A DNA stretch of 64,000 bases, taken from positions 1-64,000 of the forward strand of contig WTXG01000085.1 of NCBI GenBank assembly GCA_022496185.1. The letters are read 5' to 3'. Below the pieces are notes generated by a model that saw nothing but the letters and a program-made list of their open reading frames with translations, ran no database searches and was not told the DNA's origin. A program made the translations under genes and the position numbers. The DNA comes from Multifurca ochricompacta (Eukaryota; Basidiomycota; Agaricomycetes; Russulales; Russulaceae). Of this stretch, positions 42,841 through 53,033 are shown piece after piece (positions within the stretch are counted from its first letter, which is position 1; each line of letters begins with the position of its first letter).

Positions 42841-45276
42841 GTAGGCTGAGGTGGTAGTTGAGGAGGTACGATGTCCTCCTGTTCCTCTTCCAGGTCTTCC
42901 TCATCTTGAGGAGCCTCAGGAACATGTGTAGCAGTTGCCGGTGGTGGTTGGACACTTCCACCAGGTAAAGTAAATGAGCGACCTTCACTAGGTTGCTCTA
43001 TGGATTTATCTGCTCTGCTGTCCTTTTCAGAGTGGGATGGGAAGGATCTCTCATCAAATGTAACATCTTGTGAAGAGATGAGAGACCGGGTACGACTATC
43101 CCAAAGTGTATAGCCCTTAGAAGTGGGCTCATACCCAACAAAGACGGCTTCCCTGGCTTTGGGATCTAACTTTCACCACTTGCCCTCTGGAACATGATAA
43201 TAGGCTTTGCAACCAAAGACCTTGAAATATGAGACATCTGGTTTGTTCCTGACCAGAAGCTCAAGCGGAGTTTTCCACTTGTTAGAACGGATGGGAGTTC
43301 TGTTATATATATGATATGCTGTCTCAACAGCACACTCCCAGAAACCAAGAGACAGGCCAGCATCGTGCAGCATGCTAGTGCCTTTTTCCATAATGGTTCT
43401 ATTAAACCTCTCGGCCCTTCCGTTCTGTTGTGGACTATATGGCATCGTAAGTTTATGCTCTATGCCAAAATCTTCAAGTGTTGCCTTCAGTGCCTTGTTC
43501 ACATACTCCCCACCTCAATCTGTATGAAGACACTTGATTTTATGATTGAATTTATTTTCAAGTAGTGTCTTCAGTTTATTAAAAACTGGTGTAAACAGAT
43601 CTTTAGACTTCATTGGAACGATTAAAGCATATCTGCTAAAGTCGTCCAAGAAGGTGGCAAAGTATAGATTCCCTTGTATTGAACTGCACTGCAAGGGTGC
43701 TACAAGATCACTATGAAGGATCTGAAGGGGGGCTGATGCATGCTTTGAAGATGGGGGAAATGGAAGATGATGGGACTTGCCCATTTCACAGCCATAACAC
43801 GGCTTGTCTTCCACTTGGCTACTATTAATTTTGAGGCCTTTAACCGCCTCAGGAGCATATCTCTTCAGGGCTTCTTTTGACATATGGCCCATTCTTTGAT
43901 GCCAGATTTCTAGTGAGGCAGATGCAGATGTATGGATGCTATTTAGGATGTGTTTGCCTAGCACCCAATACAATTTGCCAAACTTCCATGCTTCCGCTAT
44001 AATATTATCGCCATATTTAATTGTTGCCTTCTTATTATCAAAGAACACAGTTGCCCCTTTTTCAACTAGGGCACTGGCGGAGAGTATTTTATGTCCTCCA
44101 GGCATGTGGAGCACATTGCTCAATTCCAAGTCAAAACCTTGATCAGTCCTGATTACCACAGTGCCAACTCCACTTGTTTTGACTATGGAGTTGTCACCTA
44201 GTGATACTTCATGGGTGGTGTCGACTTTATACGTATCAAAATCTTCAAGGTTTGGACTGAAATGAGCCATTGCTCCACTATCAAGCATCCAATAATCTGA
44301 GTCGATGTCCAGATTATAGGTGTGTACATAAAGGCGAATGCGAGGTGCTTCTTGCACCTCCTCTATTTTGCCACTCCCATTAACTACGGTGGCTATAGTA
44401 TGTACATTTTGGGCCTCAGCCCTCTTCTTGTTCCCTGCCTTGCCCTTTTTGGCATTCTCCAGGTCCTTCTTCTTCTTTGTGCAAGCGTTGGACTTGTGTC
44501 CAGGCTTTTGACAATAGAAGCAGACCACCCCTTGTGAACCAGGGGCAGCAGCGGGAAGTGGTGATAAATTTGAATTTTTTGGTTTTGATTTGACAGGTGC
44601 AGCCTTTGACAGGACTGCACTACCACTTCCTGATGGACCAGCCAGGCGACTCTCCTCATTTAGGAACCTCTGCACAAGGTCCTGAGGAGAAAGTCGCTCT
44701 GGGTCACCAGAGGCCAGTATGGAGCCGGCAATGGCACTGTAGGAGTCAGGGAGAGCCTTCAATAAAATGAAGCTCATCTGGAGGTCATTGACCTCCATCC
44801 CGTTCTCCCTAAGGGTACTCCTGGCATCTAGAACCTTTTGTAATTGGGTTCTAAATGTCTGTCCTTCATCAAGACGGAAGGACACCAGGGCAGGCCACAA
44901 ATTATATGTGGCCATGCTACCTACAGAGCCATAAAGCCATTCCAACTTATTATACTTCTCACTTAGAGAAGGATAATTGGCATCAGAAGCTACTTGGGAG
45001 TAGACTTCCTGGGTGACATTGAGGAAGAGAGCCCAATCAACATTTCCTCTTCCCCATCCATTCCCTAAGGATGGGGTCAATGACTTCTTTCTGCATCTTC
45101 TCCTTTTCCTCCTTGTCCTCTGGGAGGAGGGGCATATCAGGGTAAGGCGTAATTATATGCCTTCTGAGCCCATTCATCCTCAAAAGGGTGTTGAAGTTGG
45201 CAGACCAAACCTGCCAGTTGGAGCCATCAAGGCACTCCATCTTGGAGGAGGGAGGGAAGACAATTGAGGACGGCAT
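42841..45276 (-). pseudogene. Copia-2 gag, protease, integrase
   Basis: Gag starts MPSSIVFPPSSKMECLDGSN at 45276. After about 75 codons a one-base loss near 45056, relative to Copia-3 (ATGGGAGAAGAGG), shifts the frame; a 521-codon frame (45080-43515) continues with the gag core (LQMSFILLKALPDSYSAIAG), zinc knuckle C-FY-C-QKPG-H-KSNA-C, protease WMLDSGAMAHF (T to A in the usual SGATSHF), pre-integrase WHQRMGH and integrase CYGCEMGKSH, HSDLVAP (G to A) and HTD, where a TGA follows at about 43514. The rest of integrase is at 43502-43173 (PQQNGRAERFNRT). Bases 42841-43165 are the Glu/Pro-rich linker. Confidence 0.9.
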
Positions 45277-46206
45277 TTGAGATGTTATAAATTGTTCCTG
45301 GTTCCAAGGAGCGTTAGAACCAGTGCCCAGGTCTCGCTTAAGAGTGCCACCCCATACTGTGGTGCTATGCTTCAGAACCTAAGAAGGTCCTGCCTTTGTT
45401 GTGCGACTTTCTAGGTATAGTAAGACTGTCTAGCGCAATCCTGCAACTAGACATAAGCTCTGGTAGACTAGCCAGAGTGTCTAGTGTAATCAGGACTGGG
45501 AGTCATGTCATGGAGGAGCCAACCCAAGTTCCATTAGAGACAAAGGGTGTATAGCCCTTCCTCTAATGCTGGTGGTGGAGTCCATGATTAAGCCCTAGAT
45601 GATTGGGGCCATGACTAAGTAGATTCTAGTCTGTCTCTGGTAGGGCGTGGTTACCCTACAAAGGCAACGATACTTATGCCCAGAGATGAAGACTATATCT
45701 ACTATGTATAGACTATAGTAGTGCAGTCTACTTGTATCAAGCCCAAGCATCATGGGAGTGACTACCCATGCCTTGTTCTAGACCCTAAACTCTACTGCAG
45801 GTCGCTAAACCTGGCTTACAGATCGAGCCAAGCATTAACTGGACTTAAAGCCACAAGCTTCTGGCTATAGGCCTACTAAGACTATCTATGGGACGAAAAC
45901 CCAGCTACAACTAAGAAATTACTAATACCTAGTGCACACTCAAGGAGCTCAAGGTGTTTCACCCGCTTAGGGTCCCTCATCACCTTTTGCAAGAACCCCG
46001 AAGGGCTAGCCAAACAGTTCAGGATGAGCAGTAAACCACGTCATCCTGTGGGGTGTTAAGGTGCACAGACAGTAAATAAGAAGCTCACTGGAAGAAGCGG
46101 TGGGAAAGACTTTGAAGCTTTTGAGAGCTTGGTGTGCAAGAGCGAGTTGGACTGTAGTATGAACAAAGGGAATTACAGATCAGTATGAGTGGCAGGGCCC
46201 ATAACC
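45277..46206 (-). other. Copia-2 leader
   Basis: About 930 bp between the 5' LTR and the gag start without a significant frame, alignable to the Copia-3 leader (52096-53033). The primer site lies at its right end: minus strand GGTTATGGGCCCTGCCAC next to the LTR. Confidence 0.75.
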
Positions 46207-46714
46207 TGTCAAACAATTATGCTGCTGGTTATACTGACTGTGGTTAGTAGCATGTTAGGCTAAAAGACAAGTTAAACTTCAGAGGAAGAAGAACTCTATA
46301 ATACTACACTACTGACCTAAAAGACAAGTTAACTACACAGAGAACGTTAGTCAAAGGAAAAGTAGAAAGTAAAGTAAAGACAACTTACACTTCAGAGGAA
46401 GAAGAACTATGAAGTGTAGAGGACAAAACAGACACCCTTATATACCCATAGGGGCCAAGGGAAATGGTCTGTGCACACTGGGAATAAGTCCACAAGTGCC
46501 AGACAATAAACAGAGAGGGATAATGGCCATTGGCCAAGGAGATATCACATGCTTACTGCGCATTACTAAGTCCATCACTAATCAGCTGAGTAAGGTGAGA
46601 AAGAAATGTAATAAAGATAACATAAAAAGTCTGATACTCCGGAATCTAATCTAATCTACAGCTGAAGCGAACTTTAGATGCCTGAAGCATCTCCAGACAT
46701 GTCTTGTGTCAACA
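46207..46714 (-). repeat. Copia-2 5' LTR
   Basis: 508 bp; 8 differences from the 3' LTR. Minus-strand TATATAAGG near 46445. Confidence 0.92.
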
Positions 46715-46719
46715 TTGGG

Positions 46720-47418
46720 TACTCACAGTACTACACAACACTTGTGCACATCTGGAGGCCACTACTACTGGGGAGGACACTAGCTCAGAAACACCTGCTC
46801 TGGAACAGTTACCACAAGACACCTCCATAACCTGTTGTTCCCCAATTCCCTATTCCTACCCAGGCATCTCTTTTTTTCATAATCATATCCATAACAACCA
46901 CCATTACTTTCCCTACTACATTACAGACCCACAAGGGTATTGGAGAATTGCATGCTATATTGCCTATGACTTCTGATGGGACAACCCAACTGTTGTCTGC
47001 ACCATGGGTGCCCAAGAACCTGTGTTTCATTTTCCTCTCCATGCTCAGCCCTTTCCATGCCACCCCCACACTGTAAATCCAGTCCTGACACCATTCCAGC
47101 AATGCCTTTTTGATGCAGATGCCGAATTCACGCCAGTGGTTAGCCAAGCACTGGATGAACTCCAAGACCCTGGTGCTTGGGCAGAGGTGGCCAGGTATCA
47201 CCAAGTATCTTGCAGACTGGATGGTGCATTCTTGGAACTAGCCCATTGGAGACGACAGGCCACCAGAGCTCAACAAGAGATCCAAGAGGCAGTACATGCC
47301 ATGTCTCACTGTGACCTTTACTATCACCTCTTCCCATACTTAACTTATGTTCACACACCCAACTGGAGTGACATCCCTAGCCCAGAAGAAGCCACAACCT
47401 TCACCCCCACTCCAGAAC
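46720..47418 (+). pseudogene. Gypsy-A third frame, main part
   Basis: Two open pieces: 46720-46976 (..HNTCAHLEATTTGEDTSS..YPGISFFHNHIHNNHHYFPYYITDPQGYWRIACYIAYDF) and 47004-47423 (MGAQEPVFHFPL..DELQDPGAWAEVARYH..LDGAFLELAHWRRQATRAQQEIQEAVHAM). I read a distant match to the Gypsy-3 third frame: YF..I..P/D..IA.YI.Y, then a helical region rich in A/Q/R/E before a tyrosine-rich end. The CCHC clusters of Gypsy-3 are not visible. Interrupted at 47419 by an LTR. Confidence 0.6.
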
Positions 47419-48147
47419 TGTGATGCTTATTGTCAATGTGACAGCTTGCAACATGCATGTGATGTTTTGTGACAGTTTTTCAAGCTGTGTGCATTTGACT
47501 TTTGTTTCAATGTTTTGACTTCTCACTCTGAGTCATGTGACTGGAGCTGATGATCTTTCTTTATCTGATTTTCGGACTTCTTAGACTGACTGGGATTGAC
47601 ACTCATTTGCTTCTGGAGTGGGTGCAACACCACTTACATTTCCTGTCTCAATCTCCACTGGAGATTCACATGGACATTTACTTTACTATATTGAATCTTC
47701 TACTTTACTTACAAGACACTAGAGTACATGTATTTAAGCAGGACATATTGGAGAGACAGACCTTAAGTCTGTTCTCTTGTATCTAATACAGGTCTACTGT
47801 TCTTCACCAGAATCCCCTTGAACTTCCTAAGCTGCAACTTAGGAAGCCTTCACCCCAGAACCTCCAGCAGGGCCTATTGCCACTGCTTCAACTTGCTTCT
47901 TGCACACATGCCCTTCTTATCTTGTGTGGGCCTTGAACCCTAACTGTGGCCCTCTGTGGTTCACTTTGACACCTTGAATTGACTTGCTCTTGATAGCCTT
48001 GACCTTGATCCTTGATCCTGGCCCCTGTGGTTCACCCTGACCCCTTGAACCAACTTGTCCTTGACAGTCTTGACCTTGCAGGCACTCCATATCTTGAAGG
48101 GGCTTGACTTGAATGATCCTAGACACAGCAGAGACCTGGCTGTGACA
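47419..48147 (+). mobile_element. Solo LTR, Gypsy-A-like, TSD AGAAC
   Basis: 729 bp, TGTGATGCTTATTG..CCTGGCTGTGACA, flanked by AGAAC (47414-47418, 48148-48152). Its end resembles the Gypsy-A LTR remnant at 13395-13677 more than the Gypsy-A 3' LTR does. Confidence 0.88.
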
Positions 48148-48152
48148 AGAAC

Positions 48153-48295
48153 TCTGTGCCATATTACAGGCTGGTGGAATTAGAAGTACACACCACCCTT
48201 GTTCCCACCACCATCTCCTCCTACCACCACACATGATTGCCTATGATGATCACACTCAAGCTTGAGGGCAAGCAGGATGATACAGTGGGGGTGAT
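48153..48295 (+). other. Gypsy-A end of third frame and purine tract
   Basis: The frame joins from before the LTR (..TPEL|CAILQAGG..) and reaches stops near 48260. AGTGGGGGTGA at about 48285-48295 directly precedes the 3' LTR and resembles the tract of Gypsy-3 (GAGGGGGTGA). Confidence 0.65.
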
Positions 48296-50250
48296 GTGAC
48301 AGATTAAGGACCTTGTTTCAGTCAGACAAGCAGACCATATATTTCCTTTTACCTTTCTTTGTTTCAGTGTTGCTTACTGAGGATCCAACTCCTCCATCTA
48401 CCAGAGTCTAGCATGTTCTACTGCATAACCTCTAGACATTGCTTCATAGGACTAGAACCATCTCTATACTATGACATAGCTACTCCACATGTATTTAAAG
48501 ACCTACTAGAGTAGAGAGACAGACTAAGTCTGTTCTCTTGTGTTCAATCCAAGGTGCTTTAGACTTCATCAAACCCTCTCAGTAAGAACCCCACTTGAAC
48601 TCTCCAAGATGCAACTTGGAGAGCCTTCAATCCCCTTGAATTTGTTGCAGGACTGAGTAGTGATTGGCAGGGGTAACCCTGGGGTATCCTCATTGGTACC
48701 CATACCCATACCTGTACCCATCACTATGGTATGGGTAACCCGCGGTTACCTGCGGGTCACCCGTGAAAATGCGTGCAAGTTCTTTACTTGCATGCGCATT
48801 TCGGATACCCAGCCCAGGCCTTCCCAGACCAAGAAGATACACAACGCATTCATTTGTGGCTGCTTAAGATCCCTCAATGACTCTTATTTTATGTTCAGAA
48901 GATTAAGATAATTCATTATTCCATTTTTATTTTATTATTCTGCTTTCAATTTTATACAAGCACAACTAAAATACAGTATACAGAGATGATTAGATAGGAT
49001 GTTATAGAACATTGGTGAAAAGCCTGTCAGATAACCACACAGAATGCAAAATAATTTGATGAACACATAGCAATTTGCAGGGGTAACCCCTGGATAATTG
49101 TTTTGATACCTGGGTTACCCATAAAAGAAATGTGCAAGTTCTTTACTTGCATCGTGCATTTCGGACATCTGGCCAGGACATCCTGGTCAAGGAGATATGC
49201 ACTTGGACACAACGCGTTCATTTATGGCTACTCAAGATCCCTCAAAAATTCCTGTTTTATGTTCATAAGATTAAGATAATTTATTATTTCATTTTTATTT
49301 TATTATTCTGGTTTCAATTTTATACGAGCATGACTGTTCTTTGCATTTCTGTGCATTTCAGATAAATGGCCCAGGCCATCCCAGTCGAGGAGATAAGCAC
49401 TTGGACACAATGCATTCATTTATGGCTACTCAAGATCCCTCAAATATTGTTGGTTTATGTTCAGAAGATTGAAATGATCCTTTATTTACATTATTATTTT
49501 ATTATTCTGGTTTCATTTCATACAAGCGCAACTGTCCTGGTGTGTTTAAGTCAACCTTCCTTAATAGGAAGGAGGTCAGACCACCATGCGATGCAATGTA
49601 GTCGCTGCCCCATGCAGCTTGTAGATACATGCGGGCCTTGTTTCAGTAAACTAATTTGATAATTAGATTATATTATAGTCTAAAGTAGTCTAGAGAGTAT
49701 TTTAGATAGTGCCAGACTGGCAGAATTGGTCCACGTTGATAAAACAGGTGCATCATGATTTTCAAGAAGTGGATCACTGATAACACTTTTATTTTATATT
49801 GCACCATTGATCTGCTTTGATATTTCATATGATAATACTAGAACATATTTAAAGATACCCTATAGCATACATCAGATGGATCTTTTATTTTTGTGGCTGC
49901 AGATGTGTTTTATCTTAGAATTTCTACTGATCTTGTCAATGCATGATTGGCACCTATACTGTACCTGCCAAACCCACCACGCAGGTATGGGTTTCCACGG
50001 GTTGGGAGCTGTATACCTGTACCCGTACCGGCAAAACCCGTGGCGCTTACCCGCGCAGGTATGAAAACCCTTGACAATCACTAGGACTGAGTGTCTCTGC
50101 CATTGACTTCAACTCTCACATGCACCCTTTGACTTCATTGTGGGCTTGACCTGAACTTGACTTCACTGTGACTTTGAGTCTTGATTCATCTTGACTTGAC
50201 TTGCCCCCTCTTGTTTGACTTTGACACAGTTTCTGCACCTAACTGTGACA
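48296..50250 (+). repeat. Gypsy-A 3' LTR, split by hAT-X copy F
   Basis: TGTGACAGATTAAGG..CCTAACTGTGACA. Net 521 bp outside copy F. TATTTAAAG-type box near 48492. Sequence right of it (TAGACAGTGATG) belongs to hAT-Y. Confidence 0.82.
48658..50083 (+). mobile_element. hAT-X copy F, complete, TSD GGACTGAG
   Basis: 1426 bp, TAGTGATTGGCAGGGG..GACAATCACTA, flanked by GGACTGAG (48650-48657, 50084-50091). Same layout as copy D with partial CG loss. Confidence 0.95.
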
Positions 50251-50991
50251 TAGACAGTGATGAATGGCAGTGTGTCAATATGTTTATTGGTTTACTAGCA
50301 GTATGTGTATCTCATGCTCTCCCTATTCAAATATGAGACAATGTTACCAGCATGCCAATAATGCACAACAAGCCTTTTCATCTGAGCAAGCATCAACTCT
50401 CCACCTAGCCATACCAGCCCTTGAAGCACTTCATAGGGCATGGTCATCTTGTGTTGAATGTCCAAAGTACAAGTGATTTTTTCTGGCCCTTGAGGCTGCC
50501 TATATGAAGATCAATGAGTATTATGAGAAGACAACATACTCACCAGCCTACATATTGGCAATGAGTATGTTGTCATTATTCATGCCAATGACACTCCTGA
50601 TGCTCTATTAGTAGTGTTTGCCATGGGTAACCTGTGGGTAAAAACACATGGACCTGTACCCATACCCGTATGTACCTGGACCCTTACACCAAGGGTATGG
50701 GTTTGCCATACTACGGGTACAGGTACACCACGGGTCATATACCTGCAGGTAAGGGTAGATATTTACATTTCAGTCTGATAGCCTAGAATAACATTGTACT
50801 ACTTAGGCTATAATCCATTCATCATCTGGCCATTCTTCATTGTTTTTGGTATCAGGTTGAGATGCTGCATACTTTAAATCAGCAGTCTCTACATAACCTG
50901 CCTTCATCCAAGTGCCCAAACATAGAAGAGCCTGAGTTGTATGCAATGGGACCACTGGATCTGTATACAGTATCTACAATACAGTGCCTCA
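50251..50991 (+). pseudogene. hAT-Y transposase, middle exon region
   Basis: About 50363-50563 reads SSEQASTLHLAIPALEALHR..SC..CPKYK and LEAAYMKINEYYEKTTYSPAYILAM. The x-IP-x-LEALHRAW helix and KINEYYEKT.YSPAYI-AM are characteristic of the RNase H-like domain of hAT transposases shortly before the last catalytic region. A stop (TGA after KYK) breaks it. Bases 50628-50760 are TACCC/GGGTA-rich and look like hAT-X subterminal sequence (TAGTGTTTGCCATGGGTAACC), perhaps a tiny related insert; I could not find its TSD. From about 50760 to 50990 I see no clear exon. Tc1 palindrome 3 begins at 50992. Confidence 0.72.
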
Positions 50992-51582
50992 CAAAACTGA
51001 GTCAATGTTTTGCACTTTTGCACAGTCTGTTGAATATCACATCAGCCAAAACAAATATAAACAAAGTCTTGGTAGACCATAAAAGGTACAAGATATGGGT
51101 TATGTAATGCAACAATAATTATGTAATTCTGATCAAAACTTGTGGAGCTATGGCCATTTCAAATTGGGGACTCATTGACTCAGTTTTGTGAGTGGGTATC
51201 AGAAATATCAGAATCTGATGCTCCACCAAATGTACAGCAACCAATCCTTAATATATGGTTACCATAGTTATCTTAATATTGATGGGACCTGGAATAGAGC
51301 TATTTAACCATGATGTACATTCCCAGAATATTATAATTTCCCAATGCACCCCACATCCTCTGCTCAGAAAGAAAACATGCTCTCTCTGGCCTCTGAAGGT
51401 CATTCCACTGACACTATTGCCTCCAGACTCAGCCTCAGCCAGTCCACAGTCTCTAGGACACTCAGAACCCTCCTTCCCAACCATCAGTCACCTCATTTTG
51501 GTCATCTTTCCAAGCTCTCTGCTACCTCTGAACATGCTATCATGATACAAATCATCACAGGAAAGGTTGGCAATGCTGTCCA

Positions 51583-52095
51583 TGTTGACACAGGACGTGT
51601 CTGGAGATGCTTCAGGCATCTAAGGTTCGCTTCAGCTGTAGATTAGATTAGATTAGATTTCGAAGTATCGGACTTTTTATGTTATCTTTATTACATTTCT
51701 TTCTCACCTTACTCAGCTGATTAGTGATGGACTTAGTAATGTGCAGTAAGCATGTGATATCTCTTTGGCCAATGGCCTTTATCCCTCTCTGTTTATTGTC
51801 CGGCACTTGTGGACTTATTCCCAGTGCACACAGACCATTTCCCCTGGCCCCCATGGGTATATAAGGGTGTCTGTTTTGTCTCTTACACTTCAGAGTTATC
51901 TTCATCTCTGAAGTGTAAGTCCCTTCTACTATACTTCTCTTTTACCTTTGACTAACCGTCTCCTGTAGATTACTTGTCTTTTAGGTGTGTAGTATAGTAA
52001 TCTAGAGTTATCTTCATCTCTGAAGTATTACTTGTCTTTTAGCCTAACCCGCTACTAACCGCAGTCAGTATAACCAGCAGCATGATTGTTTCACA
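51583..52095 (+). repeat. Copia-3 5' LTR with promoter and 5' hairpin
   Basis: TGTTGACACAGGACG..GATTGTTTCACA. TATATAA at 51858-51864. About 20 bp downstream stands a perfect 14-bp stem CTTACACTTCAGAG (51882-51895) with its complement at 51906-51919 and a 10-base loop, so it would lie at the 5' end of the transcript. A partial repeat (AGTTATCTTCATCTCTGAAGT) and two copies of TTACTTGTCTTTTAG follow. Confidence 0.95.
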
Positions 52096-52113
52096 GGTTA
52101 TGGGCCCTGCCAC
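52096..52113 (+). promoter_or_regulatory. Copia-3 primer-binding site, initiator tRNA-Met type
   Basis: GGTTATGGGCCCTGCCAC follows the LTR immediately. GGTTATGGGCCC is complementary to the anticodon arm (GGGCCCAUAACC) of initiator tRNA-Met, the internal site used by Drosophila copia, which is primed by a 5' half tRNA. Same sequence in Copia-2. Confidence 0.75.
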
Positions 52114-53033
52114 TCATACTGATCTGTAATTTCCCTTTTGTTCATTACAGCCCAACTCGCACTTGCACACCAAGCTCACAAAAAGCTTCAAAGTTTTTCC
52201 CACCACTTTCTTCCAGTGAGCTTCTTATTTACTGTCTGTGCACCTTAACACCCCACAGGATGACGTGGTTTACTGCTCATCCTGAACTGTTTGGCTAGCC
52301 CTTCGGGGTTCTTGCAAAAGGTGATGAGGGACCCTAAGTGGGTGAAACACCTTGAGCTCCTTGAGTGCGCACTAGGTATTAGTAATCTTCATAGTTGTAG
52401 CTGGGTCTTCGTCCCATAGATAGTCTTAGTAGGCCTATAGCCAGAAGCTTGTGGCTTTAAGTCCAGTCAATGCTTGGCTCTGTCTGTAAGCCGGGTTTAG
52501 CGACCCACATGTAGAGTTTAGGGTCTAGAACAAGGCATGGGTAGTCACTCCCATGACGCTTGGGCTCGATACAAGTAGGCTGCACTACTATAGTCTATAC
52601 ATAGTAGATATAGTCTTCATCTCTGGGCATAAGTATCCGTTGCCTTTGTAGGGTAACCACGCCCTACCAGAGACAGACTAGAAATCTACTTAGTCATGGC
52701 CCCAATCATCTAGGGCTTAATCATGGACTCCACCACCAGCATTAGAGGAAGGGCTATACACCCTTTGTCTCTAATGGAACTTGTGGTTGGCTCCTCCATG
52801 ACATGACTCCCAGTCCTGATTACACTAGACACTCTGGCTAGTCTACCAGAGCTTATGTCTAGTTGCAGGATTGTGCTAGACAGCTTTACTATACCTAGAA
52901 AGTCGCACAACATAGGCAGGACCTTCATAGGTTCTGAAGCATAGCGCCACAGTATGGGGTGGCACTCTTAAGCGAGACCTGGGCACTGGTTCTAATTGCT
53001 CCTTGGAACCAGGAACTTTTTTAACATCTCAAA
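52114..53033 (+). other. Copia-3 leader
   Basis: About 920 bp without significant frame, similar to the Copia-2 leader. Unusually long for a copia element; it may hold packaging signals or an intron, but I cannot show either. Confidence 0.6.

Larger units (their letters stand above)
39233..46714 (-). mobile_element. Copia-2, full-length Ty1/copia element on the minus strand, TSD TTGGG
   Basis: 7482 bp with 508-bp LTRs (39233-39740 and 46207-46714), TSD TTGGG at 39228-39232 and 46715-46719. Minus-strand order from the right: 5' LTR, primer site (reverse complement of GGTTATGGGCCC beside 46206), a leader of about 930 bp, gag, protease, integrase, RT, RNase H, purine tract, 3' LTR. A 905-bp solo LTR interrupts it (41936-42840). 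The LTRs differ at 8 positions, 6 of them CpG-type and 2 transversions, so it is older than Copia-3. Confidence 0.95.
13395..50250 (+). mobile_element. Gypsy-A, old Ty3/gypsy chromovirus spread over 37 kb
   Basis: One element can be followed through nine interruptions, because each insertion has matching TSDs and the coding sequence resumes in register. The pieces are: gag/protease/RT 13690-14925; RT 16326-16384 and 16979-17390; RNase H to 17950; integrase 18689-19116, 29071-29199 and 38148-38480; chromodomain 38605-38794; third reading frame 38900-39232, 46720-47418 and 48153-48290; 3' LTR 48296-50250. Insertions inside: hAT-X D, E and F, solo LTRs at 16385, 18115, 19117 and 47419, and Copia-2. 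Many stops and indels; it is the oldest gypsy here. Confidence 0.85.

Noticed and set aside
42761..43165. Host gene candidate between the solo LTR and Copia-2 integrase
   Set aside because: It matches the integrase-RT linker of Copia-3 (Glu/Pro-rich) on the minus strand.
47917..48234. Minus-strand Gly/Gln-rich ORF
   Set aside because: It arises from repeated CTTGACC words in the LTR at 47419-48147 and lacks a domain.
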